NCBI GenBank assembly: GCA_963558655.1
Contig: CAUWHJ010000020.1
Location: 1 to 56,496 of the forward strand
Origin: UMGS1590 sp963558655
GTDB taxonomy: Bacteria; Bacillota; Peptococcia; Peptococcales; Peptococcaceae
Length of the DNA stretch: 56,496 nucleotides
Direction of reading: 5' to 3'
In this document: positions 24,688 to 32,785 of the stretch, piece after piece
How the letters are laid out: the number at the start of each line of letters is the position of its first letter
Position numbering within the stretch: position 1 is the first letter of the stretch
The notes under the pieces: model-generated
What the model saw: only the letters and a program-made list of their open reading frames with translations
Told to the model about the DNA's origin: nothing
The model's database searches: none
Made by a program: the position numbers and the translations under genes

Positions 24688-26022
24688 ATGGGACTTGAAC
24701 GAATTGGCGGCGTCATTGGCGCCGGCATTGGTGCTGCTGGCGGTGTGCTGGCTGATACATGGAAGGATTATTTTGTGTGCGATTCTATGGCAGCCGATGA
24801 GCTTGTGAAAAAAGGCGAGCAAAATCAAGGCCGCCGTGGTGTGAATCGCAAGGGCAGTGACAACATCATCACCACAGGTTCTGTGGTGGTTGTGGCAGAA
24901 GGGCAGTGTATGCTCATTGTTGACCAGGGTAAGATTGTGGAATTTTGTGCTGAGCCGGGCGCATTCACTTATGATGCATCAAGCGAGCCAAGCCTTTTCT
25001 GCGGCGATCTCAAACGTGGCATCATCGAGAGCTTCAAAACTTTCGGTAAGCGCTTCACCTTTGGTGCTGAAACAGGGCACGACCAGCGTGTGTACTATGT
25101 GAACACCAAGGAAATCATCGGCAATAAATATGGCACGGCCAGTCCGGTGCCTTTCCGTGTGGTGGATACGAACATTGGGTTGGATGTGGATATTGCCATC
25201 AAATGCTTTGGTGAATATTCTTATAAAATTTCCGACCCTGTGCTGTTTTATGCTAATGTTGTGGGCAATATTACTGACACCTACACCCGTGACAATCTGG
25301 ATAGCCAGCTGAAAAGCGAGCTGCTTACGGCGCTTCAACCGGCTTTCGCGAAAATCTCTGCCCAGGGTATTCGTTACAGTGCGCTGCCGGCGCATACCGC
25401 AGAAATCGCTGATGCCTTAAACGAAGTACTGAGCGACAAATGGGCAGGCTTGCGCGGCATCAGCGTGGTTTCTTTCGGGGTTAGCTCTGTGTCGGCTTCC
25501 GAGGAAGACGCCGAGCTTATTAAAGAAATTCAGCGCAACGCTGCGTTGCGTGATCCACGTATGGCGGCGGCGCATCTCACCGGCGCGCAAGCGGAAGCCA
25601 TGCAGGCGGCGGCACAAAACGAAGGTGGCATGGGGGCGATTGGTGCCTTCATGGGCATGGGCATGGCGCAAAATGCTGGCGGCGCGCAAGCAACCAATCT
25701 CTTTGGCATGGCACCGCAGCAAACGCCAGCCAATAACGGCGGCTGGACCTGTGCCAACTGTGGGCAGACAGGAAATACCGGTAAGTTCTGCACCAACTGC
25801 GGTGCAGCCAATCCTGCAAACGCTGCCGCATCTGGTTGGACGTGCCCAAACTGCGGCACTGTGAATACCGGCAAATTCTGTGCCGAATGTGGCACGGCGA
25901 AACCGCAGCCATTGCGCTATGCCTGCTCCAACTGTGGCTGGGTACCGCAAGACCCAACCCATCCACCAAAATTCTGCCCAGAATGTGGCGATCCATTTGG
26001 CGAGGAGGATATCCAGCGATAA
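24688..26022 (+). CDS. SPFH-domain protein with C-terminal zinc ribbons (YdjI-like)
   Basis: A 444-aa protein of the 'virion core protein'/YdjI type. An N-terminal glycine-rich hydrophobic segment (about residues 5-24) may touch the membrane; an SPFH (band 7) domain spans about 50-290; an Ala/Met/Gly-rich linker follows; three C-terminal zinc ribbons end it (WTCANCGQTG...FCTNCG, WTCPNCGTVNTGKFCAECG, YACSNCGW...KFCPECG). Bacillus YdjI helps bring PspA to stressed membrane with YdjG and YdjH. AAGGAGG precedes the start. Same operon as the next two genes, whose homologues complete the complex. Confidence 0.88.
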   Translation: MGLERIGGVIGAGIGAAGGVLADTWKDYFVCDSMAADELVKKGEQNQGRRGVNRKGSDNIITTGSVVVVAEGQCMLIVDQGKIVEFCAEPGAFTYDASSEPSLFCGDLKRGIIESFKTFGKRFTFGAETGHDQRVYYVNTKEIIGNKYGTASPVPFRVVDTNIGLDVDIAIKCFGEYSYKISDPVLFYANVVGNITDTYTRDNLDSQLKSELLTALQPAFAKISAQGIRYSALPAHTAEIADALNEVLSDKWAGLRGISVVSFGVSSVSASEEDAELIKEIQRNAALRDPRMAAAHLTGAQAEAMQAAAQNEGGMGAIGAFMGMGMAQNAGGAQATNLFGMAPQQTPANNGGWTCANCGQTGNTGKFCTNCGAANPANAAASGWTCPNCGTVNTGKFCAECGTAKPQPLRYACSNCGWVPQDPTHPPKFCPECGDPFGEEDIQR

Positions 26023-26037
26023 AGGAGGTGCCGCTTC

Positions 26038-27117
26038 ATGGCGGAAATCACCAATTTCAAATGTCCCAACTGCGGTGCGCCACTGGCATTTTCGCCGAGC
26101 GATGGGGAAGTGAAGTGCGCCTATTGCGACAGCACGTTCCAGGCGAGTGTGTTGGAAAAGCTCTACGCCGACACGCAAGCGGCTGCCGAAGATGTGATTG
26201 ATTGGGGCGATGTCAGCCCCGGCGGCGCCTGGGACGAGGGCGAGGAAGCCAGCCTTTCGGTGTACACTTGCCCAAGCTGCGGCGCCGAGATTATTTGTGA
26301 TGAGGATACCATTGCCACCACCTGCGTGTACTGCGGCAATCCAACGGTGCTCGAAGGGCGTTTGGCAGGCACGCTCAAGCCGGACTATATCATTCCTTTC
26401 AAGAAAACGAAAGAGGAAGCTGTTGCGGCTTTGAAAAATTTTTACAAAGGCAAACGCTTGTTGCCACGGGTTTTTGCTGCGAACAACCATGTCGAAGAAA
26501 TTCGCGGCATTTATGTGCCGTTTTGGCTGTTTGACAGCGACGTGGAAGCGGATTTTGTTTACGATGCCACACGCACACGCATGGCGATTGTTGGCGACAA
26601 CGAAGTGACCACCATTTCGCACTACCGTGTCAGCCGCAGCGGGCACATGGCGTTCGACAAAATTCCGGCGGACGGCTCCACAAAGATGGAGGATCGCTAC
26701 ATGGATGCCATTGAGCCGTTCAATTATGATGAGTTGGTGCCTTTTGCGCGCGCCTATCTGCCGGGGTTTCTCGCCGAAAAGTATGATGTGGACGCCGAGC
26801 AGAGCATCAATCGCATCACCGAGCGCATCACCAAAAGCGTGGATTTGGCGATGAGCACCACATTGCCTTACGACCAGGTTACACCGACGCGGCAGCATAT
26901 TGCCTTTAGCGATAAAAGTGCACGTTATGCGCTTTTGCCGGTATGGATGCTCACCACACGCTGGCAGGGCAAGACCTATCTTTTTGCCATGAACGGGCAA
27001 ACGGGGCGCATGGTTGGCGATCTGCCGATTTCCAAAGGACGGGCGGCTGGCTGGTTTTGCGGCATCACAGCAGGCACTTTTGCCTTGCTTTCGGCGCTGT
27101 TTTTGCTGTTGTTTTAG
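26038..27117 (+). CDS. Zinc-ribbon membrane-associated protein (YdjG-like)
   Basis: A 359-aa protein with two N-terminal zinc ribbons (FKCPNCGAPL...CAYC near residues 9-30; CPSCGAEI...CVYCG near 80-100), a long middle domain (KPDYIIPFKKTKEEA, IRGIYVPFWLFDSD) and one C-terminal membrane segment (last 20 residues). This is the arrangement of Bacillus YdjG, often mislabelled as primosomal or TFIIB-like. AAAGGAGG precedes the ATG. It sits between SPFH and TPM genes with gaps of 15 and 9 bases, so a membrane complex of the three is likely. Confidence 0.85.
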   Translation: MAEITNFKCPNCGAPLAFSPSDGEVKCAYCDSTFQASVLEKLYADTQAAAEDVIDWGDVSPGGAWDEGEEASLSVYTCPSCGAEIICDEDTIATTCVYCGNPTVLEGRLAGTLKPDYIIPFKKTKEEAVAALKNFYKGKRLLPRVFAANNHVEEIRGIYVPFWLFDSDVEADFVYDATRTRMAIVGDNEVTTISHYRVSRSGHMAFDKIPADGSTKMEDRYMDAIEPFNYDELVPFARAYLPGFLAEKYDVDAEQSINRITERITKSVDLAMSTTLPYDQVTPTRQHIAFSDKSARYALLPVWMLTTRWQGKTYLFAMNGQTGRMVGDLPISKGRAAGWFCGITAGTFALLSALFLLLF

Positions 27118-27126
27118 GAGGTGGGC

Positions 27127-27930
27127 ATGATGATAAAGAAAACGCGATTTCTTGCTGCCTTCTTTCTGGCGATGCTGCTGTTTTTGCAAGCGTTTCCTGC
27201 TATGGCTGCCGAGCGATTGGTGGTGGACGAGGCAGGGATTCTCACTGCTGCCGAGGCGCAGGCATTGGAAGAGCGCGCACAGGCCATTAAGGCGGAATAC
27301 GGGCTTGATGTGGCCATTCTCACCGTGCCGTCGATGATGGGCGAAAGTGATGCGCGTGCATACGCCGAAAGCCAGTACAACAGCCAGGCTTTTGGTGCTG
27401 GCGCCGAGCGCAGCGGCATCTTGCTTATGCTCTCGATGCAATATCGTGACTATGCGCTCATTGCTCACGGTGAAGGCAACAACGTTCTCACCGACTACGG
27501 CAACGAAAAAATGGCGGACAGTTTCCTTTCTTATTTCGGTGAGGACGATTGGTATGGTGGTTTTAGCGACTATCTTGACACGGCTGATGATTACTGCCAC
27601 CGTTATTATGTAGACGGTGAAGCCTACGATGTTGGCACCGCCAATCGTGGCTTTATCTTTGTTTGTATCGCCATTGCCTCAGTAGCAGCCGGTGCCATTG
27701 GGGTGGCAGCCATGGTACAGAGCATGAAAAATGCCCGCCGCCAGACGCACGCTGAATATTATGTGGATCGCAGCGAAGGGCAAAATGGCCTTACTCTTAC
27801 TGGACAAAGCGATGATTACATTTTCAGCCAAACCATTGTCACGCATCGGCCAAAACCGCAGGATAATGGCGGCTTTGGCGGCACCTCTATTGGTGGCGGC
27901 GGTTTTTCAGGTAGTTCCGGTAAATTCTGA
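27127..27930 (+). CDS. TPM-domain exported protein (YdjH/YgcG-like)
   Basis: A 267-aa protein with signal peptide (cut after PAMA), an extracytoplasmic TPM domain (about residues 25-165; VVDEAGILTAAEAQALEERA and the SGILLMLSM, GNNVLTDYG patterns), one membrane segment near 180-203, and a Gly/Ser-rich tail (GGFGGTSIGGGGFSGSSGKF) typical of this family. Homologues have been reported as acid phosphatases or as complex partners. AGGAGGTG overlaps the paired ATGs; I use 27127. Last gene of the YdjI/G/H-like operon; a terminator follows. Confidence 0.88.
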   Translation: MMIKKTRFLAAFFLAMLLFLQAFPAMAAERLVVDEAGILTAAEAQALEERAQAIKAEYGLDVAILTVPSMMGESDARAYAESQYNSQAFGAGAERSGILLMLSMQYRDYALIAHGEGNNVLTDYGNEKMADSFLSYFGEDDWYGGFSDYLDTADDYCHRYYVDGEAYDVGTANRGFIFVCIAIASVAAGAIGVAAMVQSMKNARRQTHAEYYVDRSEGQNGLTLTGQSDDYIFSQTIVTHRPKPQDNGGFGGTSIGGGGFSGSSGKF

Positions 27931-27938
27931 AGCATTTT

Positions 27939-27970
27939 GAGACGCTTCCGCAAGGTGGCGTCTCTTTTTT
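27939..27970 (+). terminator. Intrinsic terminator
   Basis: GAGACGC / GCGTCTC stem and T6, ending the SPFH operon. Confidence 0.8.
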
Positions 27971-28050
27971 ATGCCGGTGAGGGTTTGGCTTGAGGCAGGG
28001 GCGTGCCCATGGTACAATGGAACAACTGACTGAATAAAGGGGATGACATC

Positions 28051-28944
28051 ATGAACAACAAAGGCCCTTGGCTGGTCTTGCTCTGCTATACGCTTTTTGG
28101 CATTCTGCCGGTGTATTGGAAACTGCTCACCACGGTTGATAGCTATGTGATTTTGGCAAACCGTGTCGTTTGGTCACTCGTTTTTGCGGTGGTGCTTTTG
28201 CTGGCCCTGCGCCAACTGGCTAATATACGCGCCGCCTTGAGCGACCGCCGTACTGCATTGACACTTTTGGCCAGCGGCGTGCTCATTGTTATCAACTGGG
28301 GCAGCTATATTATTGCCGTCAACACGAACCATGTTATTGATGCCTCGCTGGCGTATTATCTGAATCCGCTCATGAGCATTCTCATCGGCTGCTTTTTCTT
28401 CAAAGAACGGCTTACCGGCCTGCAAAAACTTGCTGTTGTCATCGCTGCCTTGGGCGTGCTCTATGCCATTGTCAGCTACGGGGTTGTGCCATGGTTGGCA
28501 CTCATCATCGGCGCCAGCTTTGCCTTTTATGGCGCCATCAAAAAAACGGTCACTGTCGATGGTATCACCTCGTTGGCCATTGAATGTTTATGGATGTTTC
28601 TGCCGGCACTCCTCATGCTCGGCTGGCTGTTCGTCCATGGCCAAACCGCTGCCGATGGCGCCACCGTTGCCTGGTGGCAATGGCTGCTCTTGCCAACCAC
28701 CGGCATCATCACCGGCGCTCCCTTGGTTGTCTTTGCTAAAGGCATTCAAACCACCAGCTATTCGCTCTCTGGGATTCTCATGTACATCAATCCTACCTTG
28801 CAGCTCTTGTGCGGCATCTTTCTCTTTCACGAAACCTTCACACGCATTTATGCGATCATGTTCGCCTTCGTTTGGGCAGGCGTTGTGCTTTATCTCTTGA
28901 GCATGGCGCTGTATCGCCGTGAGCGTGCGCTGCCGAAACGCTGA
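28051..28944 (+). CDS. rarD: RarD-type EamA transporter
   Basis: A 297-aa exporter of the RarD branch of EamA proteins, ten membrane segments. Diagnostic stretches are GILPVYWKLL near residue 18, INWGSYIIAVNTNHVIDASLAYYLNPL near 90-115 and the late MYINPTLQLLCGIFLFHE. AAGGGGATG precedes the ATG. E. coli RarD was named for chloramphenicol sensitivity, but the physiological substrate is unsettled. Monocistronic between two terminators. Confidence 0.92.
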   Translation: MNNKGPWLVLLCYTLFGILPVYWKLLTTVDSYVILANRVVWSLVFAVVLLLALRQLANIRAALSDRRTALTLLASGVLIVINWGSYIIAVNTNHVIDASLAYYLNPLMSILIGCFFFKERLTGLQKLAVVIAALGVLYAIVSYGVVPWLALIIGASFAFYGAIKKTVTVDGITSLAIECLWMFLPALLMLGWLFVHGQTAADGATVAWWQWLLLPTTGIITGAPLVVFAKGIQTTSYSLSGILMYINPTLQLLCGIFLFHETFTRIYAIMFAFVWAGVVLYLLSMALYRRERALPKR

Positions 28945-28955
28945 AACAGGACAAA

Positions 28956-28999
28956 GAAAAGACCTTATCCAATCGTAGCGATTGGATAAGGTCTTTTTG
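28956..28999. terminator. Bidirectional terminator
   Basis: A perfect 19-bp stem (arms from AAAAGACCTTATCCAATCG) with T runs on both strands, between convergent rarD and citrate synthase. Confidence 0.92.
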
Positions 29000-29007
29000 T
29001 ATCGTGT

Positions 29008-30390
29008 TTACAGTTCGCCGCGGTCGGCAAGCGGCACATAGCTTTGGTCTTGAGCATCGAGATAGAAGTAGGCTGGGCGCATGATTTTGCTGTCCATAAC
29101 CTGTTCCAGACGGTGTGCCGACCAACCGGCAATGCGGGCGGTGGCGAAAAGCGGCGTGAAGAGGTTTTCTTCAATGCCGAGCATTTCGTAGATGAGACCG
29201 GTGTAGAGGTCGATGTTTGGGCAGATGTCGAAATCCGAGCCTTTGCGGTCGCGCATGATTTCTTTGGTCATGCGGGTGATGCGGTCCAACAGGGCGAGCT
29301 GTGGCTCAAAGCCGGTTTCTTTGGCAAGCAGTGCGGCTTTGTCTTTGAGCAGTTCGGCACGAGGGTCGCTCAAGGTGTAGACGGCGTGCCCCATGCCATA
29401 GATGAGGCCGCTGTGGTCGAAGGCTTCACCGGCGAGAATTTTACGCAGATAGTCGGCCACTTCGCCGTCGTCGTTCCAGTTGTGCACGTGTGCCTGAATG
29501 TCTTTCACCATGGCATGGGCACGCTGGTTGGCGGCGCCATGGCGAGGCCCTTTGAGGGAGCCGATGGCGGTGGAGATGGCCGAATAGGTGTCGGTGCCAG
29601 AGGAGGAGACCACGTGGGTGGCGAAGGCGGAGTTGTTCCCGCCGCCGTGGTCGGCCTGAAGGATCAGGCAAAGGTCGAGAATTTTCGCTTCCAGCGGCGT
29701 AAATTCGCTGTCTTTACGAATCAGGTGCAGCACGTTTTCGGCGGTGCTGCCATTAGCCAGCGGCTGATGGATAATCAGGCTCTTGTTGTTGAAATAATGT
29801 TCCTTTGCAGCGTAGGCATAGGCAATCATCAACGGCATTTTGGCAATCAGGTCAAGGCACTGCGCCAGCACGTTACCCAGCTCGATGTTGTCTGGGTCCT
29901 CATCGTAGGAATAGAGCGAAAGCACCACACGTTGCAGTTTGTTCATCAGGTTCTGGCTAGGGATACGCAGGAAGATGTCTTCCTTGAAATTATCCGGAAA
30001 CACACGGCGGCGCTGCAAGGTTTTATTGAACCATTCCAGCTCTTGACGGTTTGGCAGGGTGCCAAAGATGAGCAGATGGACAATTTCTTCAAAGCCAAGG
30101 CGGTTTTCCCGCTCAAAACCAGCCACCAAATCGGTGATTGGAATACCGCGGTACATGAGCTGCCCTTCGCAGGGAATCTTCACACCGTTTTCCACGGTGT
30201 AGCCGCGTACTTCCGAGATGCGGGTAATCCCCACCAGCACACCGGTGCCGTTGGCATTACGCAAGCCGCGCTTGATGTCATATTGAGCATACAGCTCCGG
30301 AGCGATGGAGTTGTTTTCTTTGAGATAATGAATCTTGCTGGCGATGGAAGCGCGCAGCTTATCAATTTCGAGTAATGCTTCATTGTGCAT
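29008..30390 (-). CDS. gltA: Citrate synthase
   Basis: A 460-aa citrate synthase condensing acetyl-CoA and oxaloacetate. Catalytic blocks are present: QADHGGGNNSAF, GPRHGAANQRAH (oxaloacetate-binding His), MGHAVYTLSDPRA (His) and a late FDICPNIDLYTG (Asp region). It belongs to the longer bacterial type with an extended N-terminus (residues 1-60). AAGGAAG precedes the ATG at 30388-30390; the frame stays open 46 codons upstream without a ribosome site. An extended -10 promoter (TGGTATAAT) lies on the minus strand at about 30425-30433. With aconitase it supports an oxidative branch toward glutamate. Confidence 0.95.
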   Translation of the reverse strand: MHNEALLEIDKLRASIASKIHYLKENNSIAPELYAQYDIKRGLRNANGTGVLVGITRISEVRGYTVENGVKIPCEGQLMYRGIPITDLVAGFERENRLGFEEIVHLLIFGTLPNRQELEWFNKTLQRRRVFPDNFKEDIFLRIPSQNLMNKLQRVVLSLYSYDEDPDNIELGNVLAQCLDLIAKMPLMIAYAYAAKEHYFNNKSLIIHQPLANGSTAENVLHLIRKDSEFTPLEAKILDLCLILQADHGGGNNSAFATHVVSSSGTDTYSAISTAIGSLKGPRHGAANQRAHAMVKDIQAHVHNWNDDGEVADYLRKILAGEAFDHSGLIYGMGHAVYTLSDPRAELLKDKAALLAKETGFEPQLALLDRITRMTKEIMRDRKGSDFDICPNIDLYTGLIYEMLGIEENLFTPLFATARIAGWSAHRLEQVMDSKIMRPAYFYLDAQDQSYVPLADRGEL

Positions 30391-30585
30391 GAGACAATCT
30401 TCCTTTCTTAGGCACTTTTTATTATTATACCATAAACATCGAATAAGGTGTAGTAATGGTGTGAATATTATGTATCTGAGCGGGTCTTGCCGAAATTTTT
30501 TGGCGAAAATGTCCCAAGAAACCGCCATTATTTGCTATAATCAAAGCAATGACCAAACGCTATGAGTAACAATGGAGGATGATGA

Positions 30586-31236
30586 ATGAAATACGCATTG
30601 TTTGATTGTGACGGAACGCTTGTGGATTCCATGCCGATGTGGCTGAATCTTGCTCAAGATGTGCTGGCGACTTACGGTGTTGATCTGCCACGCGAGGTGG
30701 AGCGGGAAACAGCGAGCATGAGCCATGAGGATGCGGCGAAATTTTATGCCGATACGTTTCTTGATGGCAAGGGTGCCGACGAATTGGCAGCGCGTTTCAC
30801 CGCCGTGCTGGAAGAAAACTACCGTGAAAAACTCATGCTGAAACCTCATGTGCGTGAGGTGCTTGAAGCGCTCCATGCCAAAGGCGTGCCGATGGCGGTG
30901 GCGTCCTCAACCGATGCCTATTTGTTGGAAATGTGCCTGAAACGTTTGGGCCTGCGCGATTATTTCCGCTTTGTGCAAACGGTGGACAACAGCGGCTTTT
31001 CAAAAAACAGCGATGCCTATTTTCAGCGTGCCTGCGCTGAGTTGGGCTGTGCCCCTGCGGACGTGCTCTTTTTTGATGATGCGCTCTATGCGCTGGAACG
31101 TGCAAAGAAAAACGGGCTGACCACTGTGGCGGTGCAGGACGACACGCAGATGGACCATGATGCCGAGATTCATGCGGCAGGCGATTACTATATCAACGAC
31201 TTCAGCGAAGTAGACATTGACGCATGGTTTTTTTAA
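30586..31236 (+). CDS. HAD-superfamily hydrolase, beta-phosphoglucomutase-like
   Basis: A 216-aa HAD subfamily IA phosphatase or phosphomutase. Motif I FDCDGTLVDS gives the nucleophile and acid aspartates (residues 8 and 10), motif II is ASST near 106, motif III lysine in GFSKNSDAYF and motif IV FFDDALYAL. A helical cap domain follows motif I. Activity could be sugar- or nucleotide-phosphate removal; substrate not predictable. It is followed 24 bases later by a second HAD gene and then a GNAT gene, likely one operon. Confidence 0.88.
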   Translation: MKYALFDCDGTLVDSMPMWLNLAQDVLATYGVDLPREVERETASMSHEDAAKFYADTFLDGKGADELAARFTAVLEENYREKLMLKPHVREVLEALHAKGVPMAVASSTDAYLLEMCLKRLGLRDYFRFVQTVDNSGFSKNSDAYFQRACAELGCAPADVLFFDDALYALERAKKNGLTTVAVQDDTQMDHDAEIHAAGDYYINDFSEVDIDAWFF

Positions 31237-31260
31237 GAACAGCGAAAGGAGGTTTGCGGC

Positions 31261-32100
31261 ATGACATTCAGACGATTCACCTGTGCCGCTTTTGATTTAG
31301 ATGGCACTCTCTTAGATGCCCACTCGCACCTCAGCTCACGCACGCAAGCTGCGCTTGAAGCCATGGCACGTGCCGGACTGCCTGTGATTGTGGCAAGCGG
31401 CCGCCCTTTTTCCACCATTCCCAAAGAAGTGTTGGCGCTGGATGCGGTGCGCTATGTCATCACCGGCAACGGTGTGCGTATCTACGACAAAACACTTGGG
31501 CGAGATGTGTACCATTGCAGCCTGAAACCGCAAACCTTGAACGAGATTTTGGCGGTGGCGCAGTATTATCCGGTGGGCTATGAGCTTTTCATTGCCGGCA
31601 AAGCTTTTGCCAACCGTGCCTATTTGAACGAACCGGGCAAGTTTGGCGTGCTCAGTGAAACCTATCACTATCTCACGAGCACCCGTCAGCCGTTTGACGA
31701 CCTTGCCGCCTTTGTGCAAACGCACGCTGGCGACATTGACAGCATAGGGCTTTCTATTGGCGACCAATCGCTGAAAACGCAGCTGTGGCAGCGGCTGGAG
31801 CATGAGGTGGAGGGCATCTATGTGACCTCGTCTCTGGCACGGCTCATTGAAGTGGCAGACAGCCACGCCGGAAAAGGTGCTGCGTTGGCGGTGGTGCTTT
31901 CGTGGCTGGGGCTGGACCCGGACGGCCTGGCAGCCTTTGGCGATGCAGACAACGACCTTAGTATGATTGAGCTGGCTGGCCTTGGTGTGGCGATGGAAAA
32001 TGGCGCCGAGCATCTCAAAGCTGCCAGCGACCGCATTGCGCCATCGCACGATGCCGACGGCGTGGCACAGGTATTGGAAGAACTGTTGAAGGAGTATTGA
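31261..32100 (+). CDS. Cof-type HAD-IIB phosphatase
   Basis: A 279-aa Cof-type HAD phosphatase. Motif I AAFDLDGTLLDAHSHLS is at residues 9-25, motif II VASGRPF near 44, the C2-type cap in the middle, and motif IV FGDADNDLSMIELAGLGVAMENG near 220. Relatives dephosphorylate sugar phosphates, FMN or pyridoxal phosphate. AAAGGAGG precedes the ATG. Only four bases separate its stop from the next start. Confidence 0.9.
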   Translation: MTFRRFTCAAFDLDGTLLDAHSHLSSRTQAALEAMARAGLPVIVASGRPFSTIPKEVLALDAVRYVITGNGVRIYDKTLGRDVYHCSLKPQTLNEILAVAQYYPVGYELFIAGKAFANRAYLNEPGKFGVLSETYHYLTSTRQPFDDLAAFVQTHAGDIDSIGLSIGDQSLKTQLWQRLEHEVEGIYVTSSLARLIEVADSHAGKGAALAVVLSWLGLDPDGLAAFGDADNDLSMIELAGLGVAMENGAEHLKAASDRIAPSHDADGVAQVLEELLKEY

Positions 32101-32104
32101 GACC

Positions 32105-32668
32105 ATGATTCAAAAAATAGACGCCCAAACCCTCACGACGCTTTATGAGCAGGAAATGACACACACCTTTCCGCGTGCTGAGCTGAAACCCCTGAAAGCC
32201 ATGCTGCGTATGCAGGCAGAGGGGCGTTATGATGTGCTCGGTTATTATGATGACAACGGTACCCTGCTTGCCTATGCCTGCCTCTGCACTGCCGCTGAGC
32301 CGGTGCTGCTCGACTATCTCGCCGTGGTGGCAGCGCATCGTGGCGAAGGTCTTGGCTCTGCTTTTCTTTCGGCGCTGATGCAGGAAGCCTCACCGTACCC
32401 TGCCATCATGCTGGAAATCGAAGCGGTGGACGATGCACTGAACGAGGATGACCGCGCCATGCGTGCCCGCCGTCAGCGTTTTTACGAACGGCTGGGCTTT
32501 GTACGCACCACCACCGAAGCGCATATTTTTGGCGAACATTATTGGGTGCTGGATAACCAAACCACCCTCGGCGAACACAGCGCGCATACCGCACTTACCA
32601 CCATCTACCGCTACATGGTGCCAGAAGAGGACGCTTTTGCACGCAACGTGCGTATCTGGGATCGTTGA
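32105..32668 (+). CDS. GNAT family N-acetyltransferase
   Basis: A 187-aa acetyl-CoA-dependent acetyltransferase. The acetyl-CoA binding motif is DYLAVVAAHRGEGLGSAFLSAL (R-G-E-G-L-G), followed by RRQRFYERLGF typical of the C-terminal strand. The acceptor is unknown. Last of the HAD-HAD-GNAT run; a small CCACCT hairpin terminator follows. Confidence 0.85.
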   Translation: MIQKIDAQTLTTLYEQEMTHTFPRAELKPLKAMLRMQAEGRYDVLGYYDDNGTLLAYACLCTAAEPVLLDYLAVVAAHRGEGLGSAFLSALMQEASPYPAIMLEIEAVDDALNEDDRAMRARRQRFYERLGFVRTTTEAHIFGEHYWVLDNQTTLGEHSAHTALTTIYRYMVPEEDAFARNVRIWDR

Positions 32669-32678
32669 CAGCCTATTA

Positions 32679-32700
32679 CCACCTGCGAAGGTGGCTTTTC
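32679..32700 (+). terminator. Intrinsic terminator
   Basis: CCACCT GCGA AGGTGG followed by CTTTTC, 10 bases after the GNAT stop. Confidence 0.7.
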
Positions 32701-32705
32701 AGACG

Positions 32706-32752
32706 GAGAAAAACCCAGTTTTGGCGTAATGCCAGAACTGGGTTTTTCTACA
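32706..32752. repeat. Internal relative of the terminal repeat (hairpin)
   Basis: A near-perfect hairpin with AAAAACCCAG and CTGGGTTTTT outer arms and TTTTGGC / GCCAGAA inner arms, followed by CTACA as in the contig-end repeats. The loop differs from the terminal copies, so the hairpin arms and flank are conserved and the loop is not. Confidence 0.75.
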
Positions 32753-32757
32753 AGCTA

Positions 32758-32785
32758 CGTCTCGGTATCACCGAGGCGTTTTGTT
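32758..32785 (+). terminator. Hairpin with T-rich tail
   Basis: CTCGGT ATC ACCGAG followed by GCGTTTTGTTTT on the plus strand, adjacent to the stop of the symporter gene. Confidence 0.55.

Noticed and set aside
25417..27600. A 727-codon open frame on the minus strand
   Set aside because: It runs exactly antisense to the SPFH and zinc-ribbon genes, whose frames have ribosome sites and clear domains. The product is rich in His/Arg/Ala with no known motif; it is a codon-bias shadow.
29044..30375. A 443-codon plus-strand frame opposite citrate synthase
   Set aside because: Antisense shadow of a well-supported enzyme gene; no ribosome site and no recognisable product.
32706..32785. Possible CRISPR-like or tandem repeat cluster
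   Set aside because: Two adjacent hairpins of different sequence, no regular spacer-repeat spacing. No CRISPR array or cas gene exists in the window.
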